DNA from: Veillonella rogosae JCM 15642
GTDB lineage: Bacteria > Bacillota > Negativicutes > Veillonellales > Veillonellaceae
DNA: 64,000 nt
Direction of reading: 5' to 3'
Assembly: GCF_002959775.1 (NCBI RefSeq)
Contig: NZ_PPCX01000010.1
Location: 372,001 to 436,000, forward strand
In this document: piece by piece, positions 42,173 to 50,452 of the stretch
How positions within the stretch are numbered: position 1 is the stretch's first letter
How the letters are laid out: each line of letters starts with the position of its first letter
Made by a program: the position numbers and the translations under genes
Notes under the pieces: model-generated
Told to the model about the DNA's origin: nothing
Databases searched by the model: none
The model's input: only the letters and a program-made list of their open reading frames with translations

Positions 42173-42754
42173 TTAGAGCAAATATGGTAATAGATGATAA
42201 CTATCAACATCACTCATTACACGGCTATTACCATGTCTATTCTGTTGATATCTAATTAAAACAACTTTATTAGTATATTTGTTAAAAACAAATGACAAAC
42301 CACTATTATGTGCCCCTACATATTCTCCAACATAATAACCACTGTAATTACCGTATCCCTTTTCTATTTCTCCATAAGGTTCTACCGGATTTTGATAAAT
42401 CGAGTACGTCACTAAAGGGCCATAAGTATCTTCTACATCACTTCGGCTCATCCCTACAGTTATTCCCTTATTAGTAGCGTAACCTGGCTTTATAATATAG
42501 ATATCTGGCTGCAATCTATTCCCCCATAAAGAAACTATGACTGCCTTATCAGACGAAATATACATATCATGACGAGAATACCTATGGTCGGCCAACATTA
42601 ATGAATAATTATAGTTATTCAAATACCCATATATATCGGAATTATTTTCTAATCCACCAAGTACACCTGAATCATCAGTATGTGCTATTACACCTTGAGC
42701 CAAGCTAACACCTAAAAAAGACAATAACAATAACTTCCTTACAAAGCGTTTCAT
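42173..42754 (-). CDS. Small secreted protein, unknown function
   Basis: A 193-residue protein with a signal peptide (cleavage near V-I-A-H). It is Tyr/Asn-rich (Y-G-Y-L-N-N-Y-N-Y-S-L) and has one G-I-T-V-G-M-S-R-S-D-V-E-D-T-Y-G-P pattern at ~110-127, again BamE-like. The start at 42754 has a GAGGTAG site; the frame to 42799 lacks an SD. Probably an envelope protein related in fold to its downstream neighbour. Confidence 0.65.
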   Translation of the reverse strand: MKRFVRKLLLLSFLGVSLAQGVIAHTDDSGVLGGLENNSDIYGYLNNYNYSLMLADHRYSRHDMYISSDKAVIVSLWGNRLQPDIYIIKPGYATNKGITVGMSRSDVEDTYGPLVTYSIYQNPVEPYGEIEKGYGNYSGYYVGEYVGAHNSGLSFVFNKYTNKVVLIRYQQNRHGNSRVMSDVDSYHLLPYLL

Positions 42755-42936
42755 AATAACTACCTCATTGTATACAAAAGTAGAAAACATAACTCTCATT
42801 ATTTACACTATACTACTTACATTTAAACAAATAATTATAAATATGAAACCCTTTCATAAAATGAATATAAAATGAAAAAACCTCATAAATTCGACAAAGG
42901 GTAACCGTAATTTAATGAGTCTATAAAACATAAAGG

Positions 42937-42962
42937 GGCTGTAAAAAACAGCCCCCTTTTTA
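42937..42962 (+). terminator. Terminator-like hairpin between divergent genes
   Basis: AAAGGGGCTGT / ACAGCCCCCTTTTT. It lies upstream of both flanking genes, so it ends neither; it may insulate them or end an unseen short transcript. Confidence 0.6.
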
Positions 42963-43071
42963 TACCTCCATCCTCACTTTATTATCTACTTTTTTATAAT
43001 ATTTGATCTCTACCTCAAAGTGTGATCTAATATTTATAAAGAATGTATTAATGTATACGGGAGGTAGTAAT

Positions 43072-44793
43072 ATGGGGATTATTAACTCAAATCTAACAAA
43101 GCTAGGTTCTTTCTTAGGGAATGAAAAATTGTATATTCCAGAGTATCAGCGGGGTTATTCTTGGGAAGAAACTCAACTAGATGACTTTTGGCTAGACTTA
43201 GAACAAATTTACGAAGAAAATACACATGATGAACACTTTCTTGGACAAGTTGTTATTCACAAAAATAAGGAAGATGGTAAACGCTATATTATTGATGGCC
43301 AGCAACGTATCTCAACCACAATTATCTTCCTAGATATCTTGCGAACAAAATTTAAAGAAATTGCCGAATCAACAAACAATAATGATGCAAATGACGACTC
43401 TGAGGATATTAATGCTAAATATATTGGCCGCATATCTGAAAGCAAGCGAGAGCAATATTTATCTATGGGTGGTGTTGATAAAGAGTTCTTCTTTGAATAT
43501 GTACAAAAACGTGGAGCCATTGATTATACTGACAAAAAATTTGATAAAAAGAAACTTAAACCATCTAACTATAATATCTTCTATGCAAGTAAATTCTTTA
43601 GTGGAAAGGTAAATGATTTTCTTGAAAAGAATGAGTCTAATCAATACAAAGCACTAAATAAACTATACCAAGCCTTAATTAATCAGTTTATCCTTATGAC
43701 AGTTGAAACTGATGATATTAACGAAGCTTATATTATCTTTGAGTCCCTCAATGCTCGTGGTAAAGCACTAGAAACCGCTGACTTATTAAAGAATCATATT
43801 CTTCGTATGGCACAAAATGACTTACCTAGCGCTACTGAAACTTGGAATACTATTATTGATAATCTTGATAATATAGATCCAACAAAATTTATTCGCTACT
43901 ATTGGAACAGTACAAAGCGCTTTGCTCGAGAAAAAGATTTATTTAAAGCATTACGTACAGATATAACATCACAATCTGATGTTAATACATTATTAGCAAA
44001 TCTACGCTCTTTATCTAAGGTATGTGCAGCTATACTACACCCTGACGATAACAAGGACTTTGATTTAACTGAGCTGAACGAACGTCTTATTGAGATGCAA
44101 AAATTAGATGCATCCTCGTATATTCCTATAATCTTTGCTCTAAGACTACAAAACTACTCTGAGGAGGATATAAATGAGGTTTTAAAAGCGATAGAAACAC
44201 TAGTAGTGCGTAACTTTGTAGTTTCAGGACTAGTTGCCAATAAGTATGAGCTTGTATTTGCACAAATCGCTAGAAGTATTAGCGATAAAACTTGGCCACC
44301 TAATAGTGATAGTGCATCCAGTAAAAAACCAACAAAAGATGACATCCTAAAAAAACTATATTCTCTTATGGTATCAGATGAGGAATTCATCAATAACTTC
44401 AGAATTTTCAACTCTAAGAAAAACGCAGTTATACGTTATTTGCTTCGTAAGATAAATAACTTTGATATTAATGAAACAAAGATTGTAGATGACTCAAACC
44501 GTGTTCATGTAGAACATATTCTTCCTAAAAAGATTAATGATGAATGGATCAACTTCAATGACGAAGACCACGAAACATACCTATGGCGTTTAGGTAACCT
44601 AACTCTATTAGGCCAAGAATATAACAATAGAGCTAAGAACAAAGGCTTTGATAAAAAGAAAGAAATCTATAAGAAATCTGAAATTAAAATGACTCGTGAC
44701 CTAGTCTCAATTGATGATTGGACCACATTCACAATTGTAAAACGCCAAGAAGACTTTGCTGAAATAGCACTAAAAATTTGGCCAAGAAATTAA
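43072..44793 (+). CDS. GmrSD-type (DUF262 + DUF1524) type IV restriction protein
   Basis: A 573-residue protein. The N-terminal DUF262/ParB-like NTPase part has I-P-E-Y-Q-R-G-Y-S-W and Y-I-I-D-G-Q-Q-R-I-S-T-T. The C-terminal DUF1524 HNH-type nuclease part has V-H-V-E-H-I-L-P-K, then W-R-L-G-N-L-T-L-L-G and N-N-R-A-K. Single-chain GmrSD systems cleave modified (for example glucosylated hydroxymethylcytosine) phage DNA. The start at 43072 has GGGAGG upstream. Lys/Asn-rich, AT-rich composition unlike the neighbours suggests transfer. The terminator at 44836 follows. Monocistronic. Confidence 0.87.
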   Translation: MGIINSNLTKLGSFLGNEKLYIPEYQRGYSWEETQLDDFWLDLEQIYEENTHDEHFLGQVVIHKNKEDGKRYIIDGQQRISTTIIFLDILRTKFKEIAESTNNNDANDDSEDINAKYIGRISESKREQYLSMGGVDKEFFFEYVQKRGAIDYTDKKFDKKKLKPSNYNIFYASKFFSGKVNDFLEKNESNQYKALNKLYQALINQFILMTVETDDINEAYIIFESLNARGKALETADLLKNHILRMAQNDLPSATETWNTIIDNLDNIDPTKFIRYYWNSTKRFAREKDLFKALRTDITSQSDVNTLLANLRSLSKVCAAILHPDDNKDFDLTELNERLIEMQKLDASSYIPIIFALRLQNYSEEDINEVLKAIETLVVRNFVVSGLVANKYELVFAQIARSISDKTWPPNSDSASSKKPTKDDILKKLYSLMVSDEEFINNFRIFNSKKNAVIRYLLRKINNFDINETKIVDDSNRVHVEHILPKKINDEWINFNDEDHETYLWRLGNLTLLGQEYNNRAKNKGFDKKKEIYKKSEIKMTRDLVSIDDWTTFTIVKRQEDFAEIALKIWPRN

Positions 44794-44835
44794 TATTTCT
44801 ATATATGGCGTAAATAATATTTTGTAAAAACATAC

Positions 44836-44890
44836 AAAAGGGGCTGTAACAGAATGCGGTTTTACCGCATTCTAGTTGCAGTCCCTTCTT
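44836..44890 (+). terminator. Intrinsic terminator of the GmrSD-type gene
   Basis: Nested hairpin: AAGGGGCTG(T) / CAGTCCCTT outside and AGAATGCGGT / ACCGCATTCT inside. Confidence 0.85.
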
Positions 44891-45017
44891 GGAATATATT
44901 TAAGTGTTTGAGGCGTATTGTTTATTTCTGATCACCTAATTGTTTCTGTATTATATTTTCTCCCTATATGTCCTCCTTTTCTCTCCCCTCTTAATCCTAC
45001 TTTCACCCCCTAACGTT

Positions 45018-45626
45018 TTATCTCGTTAAGTCTCTCCAGGCGATAAATAGTTCGGCCACGACTTGTGGGTTTTGGCTGAGTTTGATGCGGGCTAGCATTT
45101 TACGCACGTAGTTGCAGTGTTCTAGCATGGCTTCGTTCAGTTTGTGTTTAACGTGACGCGGGGATTGGTACACCAAAATCGGTGCGAAGTTCCCTACGTG
45201 AATATAGCTCGTATCGGGTTCCGGACCTTCCGTAACGATATATTCATAAGGTATAGCCACGTTAAAGAGGCCGTACACCACGTCTTTGCCGACAGGGCGC
45301 CGACATTTGATATGGGCAAAGGTTAGATGCGGACCATAGGTCTTAGGCGATGTATAGCTACTGCGCCGACCGTCGCTGGTCATAATATAATTGGGCCTTA
45401 GCCCTTCCTGTACCGCCAGCTCCCGCGTAATAGTTCGCATCGGCAGACAGACCAGTTCTTCACGGCCATCTACGAAATAGCACTTCGTACTGTCCCCACC
45501 ACCGGGCTCATAAGTAGGAATAAAACAAACAATGTGATTCTTTGGATTCGTATAGATCAAATCCAAATCCTCTCCCTTAGATAGCCGAGCGGCCATCATA
45601 TCTGTTAATTCATCATGTGTTATCAT
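45018..45626 (-). CDS. Hypothetical protein next to the sigma-like factor
   Basis: A 202-residue cytoplasmic protein from the ATG at 45626 (M-I-T-H-D-E-L-T), with GGGGAGAG upstream. The frame is open to 45767. The order V-C-F-I-P-T-Y...T-K-C-Y-F-V-D-G, L-P-M-R-T-I-T-R-E-L, D-G-R-R and A-H-I-K faintly recalls the competence regulator ComK (L-P...S-K-I, P-L-Q-I-V-D-R-S, A-G-R-K, V-H-V-K), but similarity is too weak to assign. Basic C-terminus. One GTGAAAGC (45688) lies in its leader. Confidence 0.55.
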   Translation of the reverse strand: MITHDELTDMMAARLSKGEDLDLIYTNPKNHIVCFIPTYEPGGGDSTKCYFVDGREELVCLPMRTITRELAVQEGLRPNYIMTSDGRRSSYTSPKTYGPHLTFAHIKCRRPVGKDVVYGLFNVAIPYEYIVTEGPEPDTSYIHVGNFAPILVYQSPRHVKHKLNEAMLEHCNYVRKMLARIKLSQNPQVVAELFIAWRDLTR

Positions 45627-46030
45627 AGGAATTCTCTCCCCTCTAATTAGGAACATTCCTTTCAACAATACAATGAACACGTGTTCTGTGAAAGCAGATT
45701 CGCATGCTTTAATCTGCTGCTGATTTAATTGTATACTACGTTGAATATTTTGTAAATATATACACAAAACTATAGAAATTTATGTATAATTAAAGACTTT
45801 ATGATCTTGTAAAAGTTACATATACCTTGATGTGTCAATATTTTCTCATTTAAATTGAGAAATGCATATTTTATGTATATCTATTAATCGAGATTAACAG
45901 AAATATACAAATTTCGGAATATAAATAAGAAATTAAATTATATTAACACATGTACATTACACTAACGCTTCTTAGGACTAATGTATTCTATACATTCGAG
46001 ATAGACCTAGTTCAATAGACTAAATTTGCT
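45627..46030. other. Intergenic region, ~400 bp, AT-rich
   Basis: Contains the leader of the gene at 45018 and one GTGAAAGC (45688). The rest has no gene, clear hairpin or repeat. Confidence 0.45.
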
Positions 46031-46921
46031 CTAATGCACTTTTATCTTATTAAAATCTGTGGTCAAGTACCTCCGCAGCTTTCGAATGGCTCGTTCATGG
46101 CGTCGCTGGATGGCTTGGCGGCTACAGTTCAGTTCTTCACTGACCGATACCAAGCTTTGGCATTCTCCGTAAACGCGACGCAATAGGTCACGCTGATCTG
46201 GAGACAGTCTGCCTAACGCCCATACGAGACGGGCTCGCAGCCTTTGTTCTTCATCGGCGGTCATAATCATGTCTGCTATATTCTCGCCAGATGCGAAGAT
46301 ATCCATACCCACCGCTACATCTCCATCGTCGGTAGTGCGGTCTGGGATGTGAATCTCACGATGATTTCGCAATCGCTCCCGCTTCCAGTACCGCATGTAA
46401 CCGTATCTAACACCAGCTTTCACAAAGCCAGCAAATGGTACGGGCCCCTCAAGGTCAAAGCTATAGATGGACTCCATGAGGATAGCCCATAAATAGCTCT
46501 CTACATCCTCGCGGAACTCGCGGTTCCCCGTGCGATTCGTGTAGTGCAAAATGAGTGGTCGATACCTGCGACAGAGCTCGATTTGTGCCGCATCATGGCG
46601 CAGCTCATCAACGGTCCACGGCTGGTACCCAACCGTCTGAATCCGCATATTTGGATTTTGACAGATCGACACGAGGCTCTTATCCGATAAGGATGTTAAT
46701 ACCTGATGCCCACAGATGAGCGTCTGTAATTTCAGCTCCTCTGGCACCTTGTACTCTGATTCCTTAGAAGATATTTCCTCAGATTGTGCCTTTTCAGACA
46801 ATGGTTTCTTAGATACTGTTTCATTAGATACTGATTTTCTAGAATCTAATACCTCAGATTGTAAGCTTGCAGTTTTTATACATGTTCTTTGTACTAAAGG
46901 TTCTTCGTTTTGGTATAACAT
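46031..46921 (-). CDS. Sigma-70-like transcription factor
   Basis: A 296-residue protein. The first ~65 residues are a Ser/Glu/Lys-rich low-complexity tail. Residues ~125-185 resemble sigma region 2 (Y-R-P-L-I-L-H-Y, Y-S-F-D-L-E-G-P-V-P-F-A-G-F-V-K-A-G-V-R-Y). Residues ~230-290 are region 4 with HTH (A-L-G-R-L-S-P-D-Q-R-D-L-L-R-R-V-Y-G, S-V-S-E-E-L-N-C-S-R-Q-A-I-Q-R-R-H-E-R-A-I). The layout is close to alternative sigma factors of conjugative elements or competence (ComX/SigH type). Targets unknown. The ATG at 46921 has AGGGGA upstream. GTGAAAGC at 46416 (minus). Confidence 0.8.
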   Translation of the reverse strand: MLYQNEEPLVQRTCIKTASLQSEVLDSRKSVSNETVSKKPLSEKAQSEEISSKESEYKVPEELKLQTLICGHQVLTSLSDKSLVSICQNPNMRIQTVGYQPWTVDELRHDAAQIELCRRYRPLILHYTNRTGNREFREDVESYLWAILMESIYSFDLEGPVPFAGFVKAGVRYGYMRYWKRERLRNHREIHIPDRTTDDGDVAVGMDIFASGENIADMIMTADEEQRLRARLVWALGRLSPDQRDLLRRVYGECQSLVSVSEELNCSRQAIQRRHERAIRKLRRYLTTDFNKIKVH

Positions 46922-47190
46922 AAATCCCCTTTCCTGCCATGGCATAGCGCTTAACTACACAATAACGCGGAACGGGGATTTTGACAAATCGGCAATTCTT
47001 TGGAGTTCCTATTTATTTAATTGTATTTATAATGTAATTTCTATCCATACTATGTCATAACTATACGATCAACACAGTAATTGCTGAAAATAGAAAATTA
47101 CTAGAATCTACTTACTAAAGACTAGTAATAAGTACTAGTAGATAAAATAACCAGTGAATAATAGTAGTAAATACTAATATTATATACAAA

Positions 47191-47226
47191 AATAACACCA
47201 CATCCTATGATGTGGTGTTATTTTAT
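47191..47226 (-). terminator. Bidirectional terminator hairpin
   Basis: AAAATAACACCACATC / GATGTGGTGTTATTTT, a perfect 16-bp stem between the ATPase stop (47297) and the sigma-like gene start. Confidence 0.85.
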
Positions 47227-47296
47227 AAGAGGAATATAGTGCTATCATTGGGTAATAGTACTCAATCAAAGATTGGCAAATATAAACAATCTTAGA

Positions 47297-48361
47297 TTAG
47301 ATAGCAATGCACGCCGCTTGCACAAAGTCTTTGAGCTGCGGTTTTACATGTGTGTGGTACACATCAGCGCCGTTACCGCGCACGATGTCACCCCAGTATT
47401 TATACACATAGCGGTACCAGAAATGGAACATGCTATTGGTAAAGTGGTAATCTGCGTATTTAGCAGGTCCACGGCTATTGGCTTGAATGCGACCTACGAG
47501 CCCCATGGACATAAGATCGTTCAAGCGGGATGTAAAGGTGCCGCTTTTAATTTGGCTTGCTTGTAAAAGCTCCACGTAGTATGGTCTTTCAAGAGTAGCA
47601 AGGCCAGACAGGATAGCGTTAGCACCTGTTATGTTTTTCATATCTCGATGTAAGATATTCTGTGTTTCTTCAAATAGAGCGCCCGATACGGAGAAGAACA
47701 AATTAATGATATTCGTATCGATACTTTCACCATTATCAAAGTACTGCACGTACGCAGGCAAACCGCCTGTCACGGCGAATACAGTGCGCAAATCGTCCTT
47801 GGCATAGTGAAGACCCAAGGATTTCATATCCACCAAGGAGAATGGTTTCACCTCGAAGTATTCGGACACGAACGGACCGATGAGGCTGCGTTCACCAATG
47901 ATGCGGCCATCCAGCTGTTCTAGACCATTGGCCATCAAAATGATGTTCAAACGACTCGTATCTTTATACGTATCTAATAAATCACGCAAGTGAATCGGGA
48001 ATTGTGGCACCGCCTCCACTATGGAAGGATAGTCATCAATCACCACGGTTTGCGGAGTTTTTACACTGCTTTCAAAAAGCCCGACAAAGGCTTGATGCAA
48101 GCTATCTACAGGCTCGAACTTGTCCTGATCATCAGTCGGAACAAAACGTGCCTCCAGAGCTCTATTCATATCAGCCACATGGACTGATTCATTAGCCATG
48201 CGCCCCGCCAAATACAACGCCTTATGACGGCGTACAAGCTGCGAAGCCACATAGGATTTACCACTGCGATGAGGACCGTACACAACACACAAGCTCATAT
48301 TGTCCTCAGCGATACGGGACTGGATACTCTCTATAATCTCAGCACGTCCCACAAAATTCAT
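47297..48361 (-). CDS. AAA+ ATPase of the archaeal-ATPase/DUF234 group
   Basis: A 354-residue protein. Walker A G-P-H-R-S-G-K-S-Y-V (~30-39), Walker B T-V-V-I-D-D-Y-P-S-I (~105-115), a sensor region (I-L-M-A-N-G), then a winged-helix part (I-L-S-G-L-A-T-L-E-R-P-Y-Y-V-E-L-L) and the DUF234-type end (Y-H-F-T-N-S-M-F-H-F-W-Y-R-Y-V). Such STAND-like ATPases are common in prokaryotes and have no clear general function; several are linked to defence or mobile elements. Monocistronic. SD AGGTGAG near the ATG. Confidence 0.88.
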   Translation of the reverse strand: MNFVGRAEIIESIQSRIAEDNMSLCVVYGPHRSGKSYVASQLVRRHKALYLAGRMANESVHVADMNRALEARFVPTDDQDKFEPVDSLHQAFVGLFESSVKTPQTVVIDDYPSIVEAVPQFPIHLRDLLDTYKDTSRLNIILMANGLEQLDGRIIGERSLIGPFVSEYFEVKPFSLVDMKSLGLHYAKDDLRTVFAVTGGLPAYVQYFDNGESIDTNIINLFFSVSGALFEETQNILHRDMKNITGANAILSGLATLERPYYVELLQASQIKSGTFTSRLNDLMSMGLVGRIQANSRGPAKYADYHFTNSMFHFWYRYVYKYWGDIVRGNGADVYHTHVKPQLKDFVQAACIAI

Positions 48362-48617
48362 ATACTCTCACCTCCAACTGTCTATGGAGATTATTATATC
48401 ATAAATTTAAATCATTTTTAAACTTATTTTCATATTATTAACATGACTTTTGATTATGTTAAATTTTTTACGCATAAAATATACTTATTTTATGGTTTGT
48501 TTTTTACTCATACCATTGTAAAAGTATAGATATTTACTACGTTTATATAGGTATATAGGTATTGAAGGAGCATACGGGGTACGGTATATAATCTGTATTT
48601 TACAGTCAACAAATATA

Positions 48618-48656
48618 AAAAATGACGTGCCTCCTAGAAGATAAGACACGTCATTT
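48618..48656 (-). terminator. Intrinsic terminator of the second NagZ-like gene
   Basis: Hairpin AAATGACGTG / CACGTCATTT around a ~20-nt loop, ~130 bp after the stop. Flanking sequence 48362-48617 holds no gene. Confidence 0.75.
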
Positions 48657-48785
48657 GCATTTTACTCATATTGAATTATTGCTCAACATGTATAGCTAAT
48701 TAGTAATACTGAATTCTTATCACAAAATTTATAATGCTGAATTCGTATTACTAGCTATTTTATAGTAATCATTTCTTGTTACATT

Positions 48786-49934
48786 TTATTGTTGAATTTG
48801 TGCTTGCATTTTCATGGATAGAATACGCTTAACCGCTTCGTTAAGGCGTTCATTGGTTATCGTTCCATTTGCCACCGCCTGTGTTAACGCTCGATGGACT
48901 TCGTCGATGTGAACTGTGTCCGCATCAACGAGGATGAGATCGCTACCAGCCACAACGGAGGCTACAGCGTAATCACCTATCTTTTGGTTCGCCTGCAAAG
49001 CGCCCACATCGATACGGTCCGTCATGACGATACCGTCATAGCCGAGGTCCTTGCGAAGCCAGTCTTGGATAACTGGTTTTGACGCACTCGCCAAGTGCTG
49101 GTTATCAATAGCTGGAATTTGAATATGGCTCATAACGAGCATATAGGTATTGGCTGTCGTCTGTGCGATGAGTCGTTTAAAGACGGCTACATCATTATTG
49201 TTGAGGTAGTTTTTCGCCTCATCAGCGGTATTAAAGGATGCGTCCCCAAGGGTCACCGCAGGGAAGTAGTTATAACCAAACCACATTTGATTGATTTGGT
49301 AACGCTCCGCCATGGCTAGGTCCATATAGCCTGCCCAAGTCGGGTCAGATGTGTAGGACACATTTGGCACACCAAGGTTCGCATTGGGTCCAATCACAAG
49401 GTTAAAGCCCATATCGTGCATTTCAATGGCCGATCGGGTGGCCAAGTTAATGATACGCTCCATCGGCAATTGACCTAACCGATTAGGTTCTGGCAAGCGC
49501 AAGAAACTATCGTTAGTGCGCAACACTTTGTCGCGATTCACCGCGATGTACGGCGTCACCATGCTGGCAGTCATCGCCGTTTGCATGATATCGTTGTTGA
49601 AAGCTTTCACTTGATTTTTATTATGTATATTTTCATTGGTTAGCATAACGCCGCTCACGCGATATTTGCGGATTACATCCTTTTGGGATTGCCCCAATGT
49701 GTTGCCATGGAGGCTGATCATCATCAGCTGTCCCACCTTGTCCTCTCGTGACATGGCTCCAAGCCAAGTGTTCACCTTTTCAGGGACGGGCTTGTTTGAT
49801 TCCATGACGGCGCGGTACGATACGGTTCGTACCTCCTCTTGCTCTGCCTGACTCTCATGTTGGCATCCAGTTGTACCAACGGCAGCAACTATCAAGGCTA
49901 TGCCACACAGGACACGCCGTAAAAACTGGTTCAT
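48786..49934 (-). CDS. NagZ-like GH3 lipoprotein with altered active site, paralog of 10824-11972
   Basis: A 382-residue lipoprotein (lipobox T-T-G-C). The same GH3 frame as the first copy can be followed throughout (V-G-Q-L-M-M-I-S-L-H-G-N-T-L-G, D-W-L-R-K-D-L-G-Y-D-G-I-V-M-T-D). But D-Q-E-G-G-A-V-A-R is replaced by N-R-D-K-V-L-R-T-N, K-H-F-P-G is replaced by N-Y-F-P-A, and T-D-D-M reads T-D-R-I. Substrate-binding and general-acid residues are thus lost while the nucleophile Asp position is kept. Probably a non-catalytic sugar-binding or regulatory paralog. SD AGGAGAG. GTGAAAGC at 49613 (minus). Confidence 0.82.
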   Translation of the reverse strand: MNQFLRRVLCGIALIVAAVGTTGCQHESQAEQEEVRTVSYRAVMESNKPVPEKVNTWLGAMSREDKVGQLMMISLHGNTLGQSQKDVIRKYRVSGVMLTNENIHNKNQVKAFNNDIMQTAMTASMVTPYIAVNRDKVLRTNDSFLRLPEPNRLGQLPMERIINLATRSAIEMHDMGFNLVIGPNANLGVPNVSYTSDPTWAGYMDLAMAERYQINQMWFGYNYFPAVTLGDASFNTADEAKNYLNNNDVAVFKRLIAQTTANTYMLVMSHIQIPAIDNQHLASASKPVIQDWLRKDLGYDGIVMTDRIDVGALQANQKIGDYAVASVVAGSDLILVDADTVHIDEVHRALTQAVANGTITNERLNEAVKRILSMKMQAQIQQ

Positions 49935-50247
49935 CTCTCCTAGAAACTCCTTACTGCTTATGCAATATGATAGCTATGGGCCTCTCTATGTATTTCTCTC
50001 CACACACACCCATAGTTCTCCCTTTGATTCAAATAGTATGATTCTATATTATACACTATATAATTCATCTTTTCCTCATGATAAAAGCAAGTTCTTATAC
50101 TGAATTCTCATAATAGGGTTATACAGTGAGAATAGTTCATCAACTAAATATATAATCTCTACACGCTTAAATAGGTATCGAGTAATAAGTACTCTATATA
50201 ATCCAATGCGTATTTAAGTATATAAAATGAAACGTATTAAACCCTAT
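49935..50247. other. Intergenic region, ~310 bp
   Basis: No gene. Holds the NagZ-like gene promoter and AT-rich sequence before the structured element at 50248. Confidence 0.4.
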
Positions 50248-50344
50248 AAAAATAAAATCCTACGAATCGTTTGTAAGGTGATGCTTACAATAGCCGAAGC
50301 TATTAAAGTATCAAGTCACTCATGACTCGTAGGATTCTATTTTT
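50248..50344 (-). terminator. Branched hairpin at the 3' end of the [FeFe]-hydrogenase gene
   Basis: Outer stem AATCCTACGA / TCGTAGGATT, extended by A/T to ~18 bp with one mismatch (50248-50265 with 50327-50344). Inside are three small hairpins: TTGTAAG/CTTACAA, TAGC-CGAA-GCTA and AGTCA-CTCA-TGACT. Minus-strand U-run at the outer base. Terminator is the simplest reading, but the four-way shape is unusual. Confidence 0.7.
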
Positions 50345-50452
50345 ATATTGTTATACCCTAAAGAGTTAGTGCAATCTTAACTCCTTTGATTACTAAAACA
50401 TTTGCAGGTTCAATAATCAATCATTCATCAATTGCTAACGAGCTATTCAAGA

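Noticed and set aside
50248-50344. Cloverleaf-like fold as a tRNA gene
   Set aside because: The inner loops have only 4-6 bases, there is no CCA end, T-psi-C or anticodon loop, and the outer stem is too long.
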